A stretch of 64,000 nt of DNA from Enterococcaceae bacterium OF42-14pH9A (GCA_027692465.1 JAQEYU010000002.1:1-64000); one strand, 5' to 3'; shown: positions 52,289 through 61,409, counted from the first letter of the stretch. Numbers and translations: made by a program. Notes: generated by a model not told the origin, from the letters alone.

Positions 52289-54241
52289 TCAATTGTAGCC
52301 GGTAACAGAACCCTGGCGGTAGCTAAAGCCGCTGATTTCGATAGGATTGTCTCCCTCACAAAAAGGTAGCCGTTTTTCCAACAATTCTGCCAACTCATCT
52401 GAACCTGCAAGATAATCTGACAAACGACGGGCTGTAGTTTTCAAACGGTGGGCAGTACCAGCGTAGCGATGCTCCAATTCTTCCCAGCCAAAAGTCTTGT
52501 AGGTGGCAGACCAAATTTTTTCGTGAACAAAGCAGAGGCGTTCTACTTTTTCTGCTAAATTAGTGAGCGCCGTGATCATCTGATGGAGCTGATTTTGATC
52601 TTCTGCCAAACGGGCTGCCCTCAATCGCAAGCCCAGTTCAGCCTTGTCCGCTAAAACTTCTGCCAGCAACTGATAGCGTTGACGGATTAATTCCATGAGA
52701 GGACTGGGCTGTGAGGTGCTCGTTTCATGGATAGATACTTGCCCTTTCTTAATAGAATTTTGGTCATTTGCTGCAGTCAATTTCTCAGCCAATTTTCGAT
52801 AGTAAACTCCCAAGGGTTGTGGTGCTTGTTCATTGTGAGCCGCAACATGCCAGTCATAGATTCCTGTCAGCGGATCTTGCCACAACAATAGCTTACTGAT
52901 GTTTGTCATGTTCGGGTTTCCGGCAGCTACTCTATCCACTTCATCGAAAGCATTAAGCTCTGTCAACAGTTGGCCTGCGCCGGCACCAAACAATTTGTCA
53001 AGAATCGTTTCTACAGTTCCACTTTTTTGATTGGCATAAACACCTTCAGCAAACGCCACTGCTCCCGGAAATGCATGCCAGTGCTCTGTTTCCTGGCCGT
53101 CATCTCCCCAGGTGGTGAGCATCACCTTTTTAATCTGCTGTTTACGAGCTGCCGCCAATGCCGCAGCAATGATTCGCTGGGTTTTCCCGTGATTTGGAGC
53201 GATTCGATTCCAAATATGCGTGCCACTCGCCAGAACATAGTGCTCCCGATCACAAAATACCAAGTGCTTTTGGATTACCTGTTCATACTCAGCCACTGAT
53301 TCTGAACCGTAATCCCAATGAACATAGGTCAATCCCTGCGGCAGCCGGCTCATTTCCTGAGGATCCATTTGGGCCAAGGGGTTATAATAGCGGTCAGCCT
53401 TGGTTTTATCCAACAGCTTATATATAAAATCGCTCCAAATCTCAGCTTTCAATTGATGCTTCGCTGCCAGTTCCAGTACTCGTTTCATATGCTCTAACAT
53501 CAGGCTGACTCGATCTTTGTAGCCATGTAATGCCAAATAACGTCCCAGTCCGGCCTGGTAAGCTTCATCCATTCCCAAATGAATCCGGTTTGTCTGGTAC
53601 ATGTCTTTGCAGGCAGCCAGCATTCGATCAATGGCTTCATACGTTGCATTTTCTCCGATTAGCATCGTATTGGCATCATCTTTTAGAGCTTCACTTGCCG
53701 GCCATTTCAGAAATTGCGTGAGGTGAGCCAAAGTCTGGATCGCCGGCACCACTTCCATTCCAAAATCAGCAGCAAAGCCGGTGATTTCCTTGATTTCTTC
53801 AGCAGTGTAAGCTCCCCGCAGATACCCCATATAAGGCAGTCCCGGCACCTGATATGTGTCCTCGGTATAAAGGTACAACGTGTTGTATCCCAAAAGAGCC
53901 AGTCGTGCGATAAATTCCTTAACAACAGCCGGTCGCATCACCCCGTTGCGGGAAGCATCCAATGAAAAACTCGTCTCCATGATTGACGTCCGCTCCTCAT
54001 AACGGTCAGCTCGCGACTGGGACAAGCGAGGCAAGCCAATGAACAACGCCCGATACAAAAGAAATTCTGCCGACAAGCGGATGATAAACTGTCCTTTTTC
54101 CACCGTGATCAGGATCCGCTGTTCAGCCGGTGCTGTCTCTTGCGGGAAAAGGGCGACTTCCACCGCACTCAAATCCGGCAACCGGATCCCCAATTGATTG
54201 ATATATGCCAAGCTGCGCGCCTGGCTTTTTGTTAATTTCAT
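52289..54241 (-). CDS. Glycoside hydrolase family 20 beta-N-acetylhexosaminidase-like protein
   Basis: 650 residues, no signal peptide. A short N-terminal alpha/beta domain (to about 90) is followed by the GH20 barrel, with LGYNTLYLYTEDTYQ near 117 and the catalytic Asp-Glu pair in IHLGMDEAYQ near 226. A long helical C-terminal part follows. It would release terminal GlcNAc or related sugars from intracellular oligosaccharides. GAGGTC before the ATG fixes the start. It is a single gene; its base use looks somewhat more A+T-rich than that of its neighbours. Confidence 0.85.
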   Translation of the reverse strand: MKLTKSQARSLAYINQLGIRLPDLSAVEVALFPQETAPAEQRILITVEKGQFIIRLSAEFLLYRALFIGLPRLSQSRADRYEERTSIMETSFSLDASRNGVMRPAVVKEFIARLALLGYNTLYLYTEDTYQVPGLPYMGYLRGAYTAEEIKEITGFAADFGMEVVPAIQTLAHLTQFLKWPASEALKDDANTMLIGENATYEAIDRMLAACKDMYQTNRIHLGMDEAYQAGLGRYLALHGYKDRVSLMLEHMKRVLELAAKHQLKAEIWSDFIYKLLDKTKADRYYNPLAQMDPQEMSRLPQGLTYVHWDYGSESVAEYEQVIQKHLVFCDREHYVLASGTHIWNRIAPNHGKTQRIIAAALAAARKQQIKKVMLTTWGDDGQETEHWHAFPGAVAFAEGVYANQKSGTVETILDKLFGAGAGQLLTELNAFDEVDRVAAGNPNMTNISKLLLWQDPLTGIYDWHVAAHNEQAPQPLGVYYRKLAEKLTAANDQNSIKKGQVSIHETSTSQPSPLMELIRQRYQLLAEVLADKAELGLRLRAARLAEDQNQLHQMITALTNLAEKVERLCFVHEKIWSATYKTFGWEELEHRYAGTAHRLKTTARRLSDYLAGSDELAELLEKRLPFCEGDNPIEISGFSYRQGSVTGYN

Positions 54242-54458
54242 GATGACCTCGTTTCAGCAGCAGCACTGCAATAGTAGTGTTTTTCTCCCGCTGCTCACTC
54301 CCAACGGCAAAACTCCCGGGTCCTCTTACCTCCAGGAGACTCATTCTTCCCTGTCAACAGCATTCCTGCTTTTCGCAACAGTTGGTGAAGAAACTAAAGC
54401 GCAATAGCATAGCCAAACGCTCCCAATCAAATAGCCCCCGACTATCCCTATTGCTGCC

Positions 54459-54965
54459 TCAACTTTTCCCCAGCAGTTCCTCCAAGACAGTAATCTTCCC
54501 CAGATCCTTATGATTATTGCGATCCTGGCGGTAGCTGTCCTCCAGAGACGCCTGGTACAGCTGCAGAAACTGCCGTTGGGTAGGAAGATAAAAATGTGCG
54601 CCGGTATCGACTTTCTCCGGCAGTTCCGCCAACGGGATTCCGGCAAACTCCGGCAGCGTGTCGATCACTCCGAAGCCGACTTTCACCTCATCTTTGACGA
54701 ATTTATGTTCATGGAGATCCTCCAAGCGATAGCCCAATCCGGCCATAGCCGCCAAAATCGCCGACCACTGGTGCACCATCTCTTCAGCCGGGATTTCATT
54801 CCAGCCCCGCGGATCTCCCGGTACCAGAATATCGATGTCATCCGGATAAAAATCTACACCGGTGACCTGTTCGACCCCCAGCGAGCCCGACAACAGCGGG
54901 GTGATTCCCATGTGATTCAATGTTTTGGTCACCTGTAAAAACTCGTGATACAACTCAAAATCCAT
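54459..54965 (-). CDS. Nucleotidyltransferase-like protein, function unknown
   Basis: 168 residues. LLSGSLGVEQVTG followed by DFYPDDIDILVPG (residues 20-50) has the GS...DxD pattern of the nucleotidyltransferase fold, as in small substrate-specific or antitoxin-type members. The rest is helical. GGAGGAAGTT sets the start at 54965. No partner toxin or second gene is adjacent, so I leave the role open. Some databases give such proteins unrelated names. Confidence 0.65.
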   Translation of the reverse strand: MDFELYHEFLQVTKTLNHMGITPLLSGSLGVEQVTGVDFYPDDIDILVPGDPRGWNEIPAEEMVHQWSAILAAMAGLGYRLEDLHEHKFVKDEVKVGFGVIDTLPEFAGIPLAELPEKVDTGAHFYLPTQRQFLQLYQASLEDSYRQDRNNHKDLGKITVLEELLGKS

Positions 54966-55159
54966 AACTTCCTCCATCATCATTTCACTATATTTCACTA
55001 TGTAGCCAAGACAGCAGGCTGTTGTCACGCGCTGCTGCCTCTTTTGGTCATACTATGTGTGTGGCTATTTTGCGGCGGGCCGTCTGACAATCAAAGCAAT
55101 ACAGACGGCCCGCCAAAGTCTGATTAGTGCTCTTTCCAAGTGCCGTAAGCCCCAGCTTA

Positions 55160-55318
55160 GGGTGTGTCTGAAAACTCTGGGGGAATCCAGATTTTTGCGG
55201 ACTTTTTGCCGAAATCAAGGAGGAAAGCGCAGCTTATGTGGTGCAAAGCTGCGCATTTACGAGTAGATTGCGGTGAAAAGGACCAAAATATCTGCCGCTG
55301 GAGTTTTCAGACACGCCC
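55160..55318 (+). mobile_element. MITE-like element, copy 4
   Basis: 159 bp, flanked by TA on both sides (55158-55159, 55319-55320). Ends GGGTGTGTCTGAAAACTC and GAGTTTTCAGACACGCCC, central GCGCAGCTT...AAGCTGCGC stem. Its right end supplies the stop codon of nrnA. Confidence 0.85.
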
Positions 55319-56283
55319 TAATCCGGTTGCGCCGCCCGGAAATCACGGCAGGCTGCCTGAATTTCATGGTAGATTGCTTCAACTTCCTCCAGATCCCGGG
55401 CATTGGCCCCGGAAGCCAGTGGGTGGCCGCCCCCATGATGCCGTTTGGCGATTTCGTTGATCACCGGCCCTTTGGAACGCAGACGTACCCGGTAATACCC
55501 TTCCGGCTGCCAAACGAAGATCGCCCAGGCCAAAAGGACATCGATCGTTCCCGGCAGTGACACCAGTTTGGAAGTTTCTGAATCGGCTACACCGTATTCT
55601 TCCAGCAGCTCTTTGGGTAGGATTACCTTAGCCGCACCGTTTTCATCCGCCTCGATATTCTGGTAGAGATACCCGGAAAGGCGGGCCACCTTCATGGAGA
55701 TCTGCTGCAGCTGACGATTCAGCTTGGCTGCATCAAAGCCGTAAGACAGCAGTCGCCCGGAAAGCTCCAGGGTCTGAGCCGTAGTCGCCGGATATAAGAA
55801 GCGGCCGGTGTCGCCGACGATACCGGCATAAAGCAGCCGTGCCGCCTCTTTAGACATCATCAAATCATCCGGAAAAGAAAAGGCGAAGTCGGCAATGATT
55901 TCACTGCAGCTGGAGGCCTTCGTATTGACCCACACCAGGTCGCCGTATGGTTCATCATTGGGGTGATGGTCGATTTTGATCAGCATCTCACCTCGGTCAA
56001 AACGGTCGTCAGAAACCCGTGGTGCATTGGCTGTATCGGTAACAATCACCAGCGCCCCCTGATACTTTTCGTCGGCTACGTCATCCATGACTGCCAAATA
56101 ATCCAGGCCTTCCACCGGTCCGCCGGCTTGGTAGATCTCTTTGTCGGGAAAGCTGGCCCGCAAAACTTCTGCCAGACCGACTTGGGAACCAATCGCATCC
56201 GGATCCGGCCGCATGTGGCGATGGATGATGATCCGGTCATATTTTTTGATTGCTTCTAAAATTTCTTGTCGAATACTGCTCAT
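55318..56283 (-). CDS. nrnA: Bifunctional oligoribonuclease/PAP phosphatase NrnA
   Basis: Degrades short RNA oligonucleotides and 3'-phosphoadenosine 5'-phosphate. 321 residues: the DHH domain has HRHMRPDPDAIGS near 22, DTAN near 84 and IDHHPND near 105, and the C-terminal DHHA1 domain has HHGGGHPLASG near 290. GAGGATTTG precedes the ATG at 56283. It follows ytoI on the same strand as in Bacillus. The stop TAG is formed by the TA target duplication and the first G of the MITE. Confidence 0.94.
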   Translation of the reverse strand: MSSIRQEILEAIKKYDRIIIHRHMRPDPDAIGSQVGLAEVLRASFPDKEIYQAGGPVEGLDYLAVMDDVADEKYQGALVIVTDTANAPRVSDDRFDRGEMLIKIDHHPNDEPYGDLVWVNTKASSCSEIIADFAFSFPDDLMMSKEAARLLYAGIVGDTGRFLYPATTAQTLELSGRLLSYGFDAAKLNRQLQQISMKVARLSGYLYQNIEADENGAAKVILPKELLEEYGVADSETSKLVSLPGTIDVLLAWAIFVWQPEGYYRVRLRSKGPVINEIAKRHHGGGHPLASGANARDLEEVEAIYHEIQAACRDFRAAQPD

Positions 56284-56342
56284 CTGCAAATCCTCTTTTC
56301 AAATAGTTGGTTGTGTTGTTGAAACGGTCTGTTCCGATTCTC

Positions 56343-57683
56343 TTATGGTCGTTCCAGAACTTGACAGACGACGATTGCCTTGGCTACCAGCGTATTTTCG
56401 ATATAAATCTCGATATCGAGTTTGCCGGAGCGCCGGCCCAGCTCTAAAATCCGGGGACGGATCACCAACTGACTTTCCAGCTGAATCAAACGGAAATAAT
56501 ACAAATTGACCTGCTCGATCCAGGTATTGCGCCGCTGGTTGAGATACAAGGTCCGTTTGGCGGCATTGGCAACAACTTCGTTCAGCACGCCGAATGCAAT
56601 GGTCCCCACTTCATTAACCATTTGCGGCGAAACGGTAAAGACAAACTCCGGCATCTCCTTTTTGCGGCCTTCGGTATCGTGATCGATCATCTGAATTTCT
56701 CCGGTGATCTGATCACTGATGGTATCAGACATCTGAGTCTGCCGCTGCACCAGCTGCATCGCCTTCATGACATCTTGACGAGAAACCAGTCCCACCAGAC
56801 TCAGATCATCGGAAACCACCGGCATCACTTCCAATCCGTCCCAGATCATCTGGTGGCTGACAGAAGCGACACTCATCTCCCGTTTAACAAAGTTGGGATC
56901 TTTGGTCATAACCCGCTCAATCAGCGTCTTATCCGGTTTTTCCAGCACATCTTTGGCGGTCACAATCCCGATCAGACGCATGCTGCGGTTGACCACCGGA
57001 AAGCGGGAGTGGCTGGATTTTTCCGCCAGTTTCTTGTAATCCTTGACGGTGTCCTGACTGTTGAGATATAAGGTTTTTTCCAGCGGCACATAAATATCCG
57101 AAACCAGCATGATATCTTTTTTGATCAGCTGATCCGACAGCGCCCGGTTGATCATGGTAGCCACAGTAAAGGTATCGTAAGTCGTGCTCAGGACCGGCAT
57201 TTCCACTTTGTCCGCCAGTTGGGCGATCTCTTCACTGGTCCCAAAGCCCCCGGTGATCAAAACAGCAGCCCCGTCCTCCAACGCCAGCCGATGGACCTCT
57301 TCTCGGTTCCCGACGATCATCAAAGAGCCCGGCGTGATATAACGTTCCATGGCTTCTTCCTTCATGGCACCGATGACAAACTTGTTCAAAACCTTGTTCA
57401 GTCCGGCGGCGCCCCCCAGAACTTCCCCTTCGATGATCTGGACCACTTCACCGAATGTCAGGCGTTCGATTTGTTTTTTCAGTTTTCGTTCAATTCGAAT
57501 GGTCCCTACCCGCTGAATAGTAGAAACCAGGCCGATGTTTTCGGCGTCCTTAATGGCCCGGTATGCGGTACCTTCGCTGACACTCAGCGTTTTGGCAATC
57601 CCTCGCACCGAGATCCGGTCACCGATGGGCAGGCTTTCGATATGATTCAAAATAAGATCGTGTTTCGTAGCCAAATGTTTCAA
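56343..57683 (-). CDS. ytoI: YtoI-type CBS/DRTGG/HotDog protein
   Basis: 446 residues. N-terminal helix-turn-helix (to about 65; IAKTLSVSEGTAYRAIKDAE), a DRTGG domain (about 70-185), two CBS motifs (190-310) that bind adenine nucleotides, and a C-terminal HotDog thioesterase-like domain (330-446). The combination is conserved in Firmicutes and suggests a nucleotide-sensing regulator, but no function is proven. It lies between ytkL and nrnA on the same strand. Confidence 0.9.
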   Translation of the reverse strand: MKHLATKHDLILNHIESLPIGDRISVRGIAKTLSVSEGTAYRAIKDAENIGLVSTIQRVGTIRIERKLKKQIERLTFGEVVQIIEGEVLGGAAGLNKVLNKFVIGAMKEEAMERYITPGSLMIVGNREEVHRLALEDGAAVLITGGFGTSEEIAQLADKVEMPVLSTTYDTFTVATMINRALSDQLIKKDIMLVSDIYVPLEKTLYLNSQDTVKDYKKLAEKSSHSRFPVVNRSMRLIGIVTAKDVLEKPDKTLIERVMTKDPNFVKREMSVASVSHQMIWDGLEVMPVVSDDLSLVGLVSRQDVMKAMQLVQRQTQMSDTISDQITGEIQMIDHDTEGRKKEMPEFVFTVSPQMVNEVGTIAFGVLNEVVANAAKRTLYLNQRRNTWIEQVNLYYFRLIQLESQLVIRPRILELGRRSGKLDIEIYIENTLVAKAIVVCQVLERP

Positions 57684-57771
57684 CTCTTTTCTCTTGATGG
57701 ATGATGACAGGCTGGTCCGGGAAAAGCTTATCGCCGTGACCGGCTGCCGTAAAACTGCTGTGAAAAGTTTC

Positions 57772-58455
57772 TTATAAAATCACGGTTGCTCCCGGTTTCA
57801 TGACCTGTCCGACCCCTGTCGGCAACAGCTCCAAAAAAAGCTGAGGGTCTTGTTCAATTACCGGAAAGGTATTGTAATGGATCGGCACGACTTTTTTGGC
57901 CTTCACGCTGGCAGCCGCCCGGACAGCTTCTTTTGGTCCCATCGTGAAATTGTCCCCAATCGGCAAAAAGGCCAGATCAACTGCAAAGTCTTCACCGATC
58001 AGCTCCATGTCCCGGAAATAACAGGTGTCGCCGGCATGGTAGAGGGTCTTGCCGTCGATTTCCAGAATCAGCCCCGCCGGTTCCCCCATGTACAGCATCT
58101 TGCCGCCGACTTCCAAGCCGGAGCTGTGCAGCGCCGGAACCAACTTGACCCGCCCGAAAGGAAACTCAAAGCTGCCCCCCAGATTCATGCCGTGGGTCTT
58201 TTGGACACCCCAGGATTGGGCATAATGACAGATCTCCACCATGCCGATGACCGTCGCGGTCTCTCGTTTAGCAATGTCCACCATGTCCCCGATATGATCT
58301 GAATGCCCATGAGTCACTAAAATGTAATCCGCTCGCACCTCATCAGCCGTGATGTCGGCCTTGGGGTTGCCGCTGAAAAATGGATCGATGACCAGTCGCG
58401 TTTTGTCTTCTGTAACGATGGAGACGACTGAATGTCCATGATAGGTGATTTCCAT
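57772..58455 (-). CDS. ytkL: UPF0173 metal-dependent hydrolase (YtkL)
   Basis: 227 residues, metallo-beta-lactamase fold. The metal site THGHSDHIGD is near 48, HAGDTCYF near 138 and PIHYNTFP near 196. Function unknown; the family is widespread. First gene of ytkL-ytoI-nrnA. The 337-base gap upstream (58456-58792) holds its extended -10 box, a leader hairpin CCGACAG/CTGTCGG (58511-58533) and the promoter of the divergent oxidoreductase. Confidence 0.9.
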   Translation of the reverse strand: MEITYHGHSVVSIVTEDKTRLVIDPFFSGNPKADITADEVRADYILVTHGHSDHIGDMVDIAKRETATVIGMVEICHYAQSWGVQKTHGMNLGGSFEFPFGRVKLVPALHSSGLEVGGKMLYMGEPAGLILEIDGKTLYHAGDTCYFRDMELIGEDFAVDLAFLPIGDNFTMGPKEAVRAAASVKAKKVVPIHYNTFPVIEQDPQLFLELLPTGVGQVMKPGATVIL

Positions 58456-58549
58456 ATCGTTGCCCTCCGTTTATTTTGGTTTGATTTAACAGGAAAACAG
58501 CTCTACGCTTCCGACAGTCCCTGTTGCTGTCGGACAATGTAACAGATTC

Positions 58550-58558
58550 ATTATAACA
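58550..58558 (-). promoter_or_regulatory. Extended -10 promoter of ytkL-ytoI-nrnA
   Basis: TGTTATAAT on the minus strand, about 95 bases before the ytkL start. No good -35. Confidence 0.5.
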
Positions 58559-58711
58559 GATAAAACAGAATTTGCGGATGGGAAAACGCTTTTTCACTTG
58601 CGACAGCTGCTCACTGTCCCCCTTACCGCTCATGGAAAGAAAGATAGAAAATTTTTAGCAGACACTTTGAATTGGCAGCCGTCAGTAATAATTCGAGAAC
58701 TTGAAGCTCCA

Positions 58712-58744
58712 TTGGTTGACATTTTTAAACCAACGAAATAAACT
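58712..58744 (+). promoter_or_regulatory. Promoter and probable ArsR-type operator of the oxidoreductase gene
   Basis: TTGACA (58716-58721) and TAAACT (58739-58744) with a 17-base spacer. TTGGTT and AACCAA (58712-58717, 58728-58733) are inverted arms around the -35 box. The 12-base ATTTTTAAACCA (58721-58732) recurs in front of the ArsR gene at 61064-61075. Confidence 0.55.
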
Positions 58745-58792
58745 ACAGTCATTATTCGTTTATAAATATAAACCATAGAGAGGATTCCTTAT

Positions 58793-59818
58793 ATGAATCA
58801 AGTAATGAAAGCCGCCATGATTTCTGCCTATAAACAGACATCCCCGGAAATTTTGGAAGTACCAATCCCTGAACCACAAGCCACCGACGTACTGGTCCAA
58901 GTCGCTGCCGCTTCCATCAATCCAATCGATCTGAAAACCATGGAGGGCGGTTTGAAAATGCTGCTCCGGTATGATTTCCCACTGATTCTGGGCAGTGATT
59001 TTGCCGGAACAGTCGTGACCGTCGGAGCCGCTGTTAAGGATTTCAAGCCCGGCGATCGGGTCTTCGGACGCGTTCAAAAAAACCGCATCGGCACCTTTGC
59101 CGAGTATCTGGCAGTTACACAAGGCGATATCGCACTAATCCCGGCACCACTTTCCTTCACAGAAGCGGCAGCCTTGCCGTTGGTAGGGTTGACCAGCTAC
59201 CAAGCACTCAAAGAAGTCATGCAGATCAAGCCCGGTGACAAAGTATTGATCCAAGCAGGTTCCGGTGGCATCGGAACGGTGGCAATCCAGATTGCCAAGG
59301 AACTGGGTGCCTTTGTGGCGACTACCACCAGCAGCCGCAACTTTGAACTGGTGAAACAGCTGGGAGCCGATCTGGTGATTGATTACCGACAGCAGGATTT
59401 TACCGAAATCCTGTCAGATTATGACTATGTTTTCGATACACAAGGAGGTACAATCTTAGAGAAAGCCTTCACCATCGTCAAACCCGGCGGCCAAGTTGTC
59501 AGCATCACGGGCCTGCCGAATACCCGCTTTGCCAAAACTTACGGTCTGCCCCGCTGGAAAGCGCTAGCGATCCGTCTGGCCAGCCACCGTTTGAACCGCT
59601 TAGAAAAAAAGACCGGTGTCCGTTATGAATTTTTGTTTATGAGACCCGATGGCCGGCAATTGGCCCAGCTTGCGGAAATGGTCACAGCCGGCAAGTTGCA
59701 GCCGGTAATCGATCGAACCCTGCCTTTTTCTGAAATCAAAGAAGCCTTCGCCTACTCCGCATCCGGACGAGCTCGAGGTAAGATCATTCTGCAGATGAAG
59801 GCAGCACCAAGTGAATAG
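58793..59818 (+). CDS. Zinc-independent NADP-dependent alcohol dehydrogenase/quinone oxidoreductase family protein
   Basis: 341 residues, medium-chain reductase fold. The first half has the GSDFAGTVVTVG turn near 65. The nucleotide motif is QAGSGGIGTVAIQIAKELGA near 153. The structural-zinc cysteines of true alcohol dehydrogenases are absent, as in quinone oxidoreductases. Probably reduces quinones or enals. AGAGAGGATT precedes the ATG. It shares an operator-like sequence with the ArsR/PfpI unit, so the three may form one redox-stress regulon. Confidence 0.88.
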   Translation: MNQVMKAAMISAYKQTSPEILEVPIPEPQATDVLVQVAAASINPIDLKTMEGGLKMLLRYDFPLILGSDFAGTVVTVGAAVKDFKPGDRVFGRVQKNRIGTFAEYLAVTQGDIALIPAPLSFTEAAALPLVGLTSYQALKEVMQIKPGDKVLIQAGSGGIGTVAIQIAKELGAFVATTTSSRNFELVKQLGADLVIDYRQQDFTEILSDYDYVFDTQGGTILEKAFTIVKPGGQVVSITGLPNTRFAKTYGLPRWKALAIRLASHRLNRLEKKTGVRYEFLFMRPDGRQLAQLAEMVTAGKLQPVIDRTLPFSEIKEAFAYSASGRARGKIILQMKAAPSE

Positions 59819-59856
59819 CCTGTAGCAGGTAATCCCTGCAAAGCTCCCGGTAAAGC

Positions 59857-59955
59857 AAAAAACAGCCCACCGCCTCCACAAAAGTGTTGAAAAAAACTCC
59901 TGATATCAGAAGTCTTTCACCGCTTTTTAACAAAAGGACGATGCGCTGTTTTTTT
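59857..59955. terminator. Oversized hairpin between convergent genes
   Basis: AAAAAACAGC (59857-59866) and GCTGTTTTTT (59945-59954) close a region of about 80 bases, with T runs on both strands. It separates the oxidoreductase gene from the converging PfpI gene. Confidence 0.55.
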
Positions 59956-60023
59956 GAATACTTGCCAATAGAATACTGCCGAAAATGTCTTGGATCCAGT
60001 CAGTTTCCCTTTCGAAAAGCCGC

Positions 60024-60710
60024 TCAGCGAGTGAGCTCTTTTATGACCAGCTTGGCAGTGGAACGGACAGAGAAAGGATTTTGACCAGTAATCAGGCGTC
60101 CGTCCTGAATGGAATGATCGCTGTAAAAGCGTTTTTTACGAAATATCCCACCCCGTTTGAGAACTTCCTCCCGGTTCAGAAAAGGGACTACCCGCAGCTT
60201 GCCTGCCAGGATCTCTTCGGCTTTGGTAAACCCCGTGACGGCTTTTCCGCTGATCAGATAGACACCGCTTGAATCCTTGACGTTCAACAGACCGGCGATT
60301 CCATGACACACAGAGGACACGATGCCTCCTTGCTCATAGATTGCCGCAGCGAGCTGTTGCAGATTTTCGTCGTCGGGAAAATCCCACATAACGCCATGAC
60401 CACCGGTGTAATAGATGGCGCCGTATTCTCCAGACCGGGCTGAAAGATCACCTGCCGCCAATGATTCCTGCAGGGCTCTTTTTTGAAAGTCCGTTGTCTC
60501 ATAAACTTTCATGATCGCGTTATCAGTGTATTTCATGCTGCGGGGATCCAGCGGCACAAATCCACCTTTGGGACTGACGAAATCTGCTGTTATTCCCACT
60601 TTGTTCAATTCATCGTAAAATTCCGCCGCTTCTCCCAACCACAGTCCGGTAGGCTCCTGCGTCCCTTCATAACGGGTGGTGTTGGTCAATACGACCAATA
60701 CTTTTTTCAT
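60024..60710 (-). CDS. DJ-1/PfpI-family protein (Hsp31/glyoxalase III-like)
   Basis: 228 residues. Class I amidotransferase-like fold; YYTGGHGVMWDFPDDENLQ near 100-117 and the reactive cysteine in SSVCHGIAGLL near 133, preceded by an early glutamate in EAAEF. Relatives act as glyoxalases, chaperones or redox-damage repair enzymes. Its ATG overlaps the ArsR stop (TAATG), so the regulator and enzyme are coupled. Confidence 0.87.
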   Translation of the reverse strand: MKKVLVVLTNTTRYEGTQEPTGLWLGEAAEFYDELNKVGITADFVSPKGGFVPLDPRSMKYTDNAIMKVYETTDFQKRALQESLAAGDLSARSGEYGAIYYTGGHGVMWDFPDDENLQQLAAAIYEQGGIVSSVCHGIAGLLNVKDSSGVYLISGKAVTGFTKAEEILAGKLRVVPFLNREEVLKRGGIFRKKRFYSDHSIQDGRLITGQNPFSVRSTAKLVIKELTR

Positions 60711-61045
60711 TAGTCTTCACTGTCCTTCGTCATGATCTGCATCACGTGTTCCAAGAGTGTCAGCAACTTTTTAACCTCGGTGGTATCATGGTTGAGATAA
60801 TAGTAGTTTTTCGTGCCGACACTACGGTAATCCACTAGTTTAGCTGCCCGCAAAATCTTCAGATGATGGGAGACTGCCGGCCGAGAAAGCCTGGTCGCCT
60901 CCGTCAGCTCGGTTACCCGCACACCATCGCAGGAACCTTTTTCCAACAACCTCAAAATGATTGCCTGTCGCTTCTCATCGCCCAGTGCTACCAGAAAATC
61001 CCCGGCATCGCTAAACTCTGCTTGCAGCTTTTTGAAATCTGTCAT
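60710..61045 (-). CDS. ArsR-family winged-helix regulator
   Basis: 112 residues. LSRPAVSHHLKILRAAKLVDYRSVGTKNYYYL (57-88) is the recognition helix and wing of the ArsR/SmtB group. The metal-site ELCVCDL cysteines of ArsR are absent: the helix-3 equivalent reads CDGVRVTEL, with a single Cys, so a redox or organic signal is more likely than metal. GGAGATG sets the start at 61045. It precedes the PfpI gene, and operator-like sequence lies just upstream at 61064-61075. Confidence 0.88.
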   Translation of the reverse strand: MTDFKKLQAEFSDAGDFLVALGDEKRQAIILRLLEKGSCDGVRVTELTEATRLSRPAVSHHLKILRAAKLVDYRSVGTKNYYYLNHDTTEVKKLLTLLEHVMQIMTKDSED

Positions 61046-61063
61046 CGCCACATCTCCGTTCAT

Positions 61064-61075
61064 ATTTTTAAACCA
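61064..61075. promoter_or_regulatory. Operator-like 12-mer upstream of the ArsR gene
   Basis: ATTTTTAAACCA, identical to 58721-58732 in the promoter of the oxidoreductase gene. The remaining 61076-61164 shows nothing clear. Confidence 0.45.
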
Positions 61076-61164
61076 TTTAACCATCCACAGATATTCTTGT
61101 CAAAGGAAAAGATGCCGTATGAGCAGTAAATAGTCTCGGCGCCTATAGCCTTTGACAAAGTGCC

Positions 61165-61229
61165 AGAAAAAACACAACCAACCGCCGGTACCTTCCCCAA
61201 AATCTCTTGGAAAGTACGGCGGTTGGTTG
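61165..61229 (-). terminator. Terminator of trpB
   Basis: On the minus strand CAACCAACCGCCG and CGGCGGTTGGTTG arms with a TACTTTCC/GGAAGGTA extension, ending in TTTTTT. A smaller stem, GCTGCTT/AAGCAGC, lies between it and the trpB stop near 61322-61341. Confidence 0.85.
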
Positions 61230-61409
61230 CTGGTTTGTTATCAAAACTCCGGAGCTACTTGGAGAGTCTCTCCTGGAGAATGGAACCGTAATTTTATGGA
61301 TCGGCTGGCTACAGAAAGCCGGGCTGCTTAAGGCCAAGCAGCTGCCTCTCACTTTTCGCACTCGTAACTGCTTGGTCAGCTGTCGTTGTCGCTGCACTTT
61401 AGCAGCTCC

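Noticed and set aside
19042..55318. The dispersed repeats as a CRISPR array or BOX-type tandem repeat
   Set aside because: Copies are kilobases apart, palindromic, in both orientations and flanked by TA, which fits MITEs.
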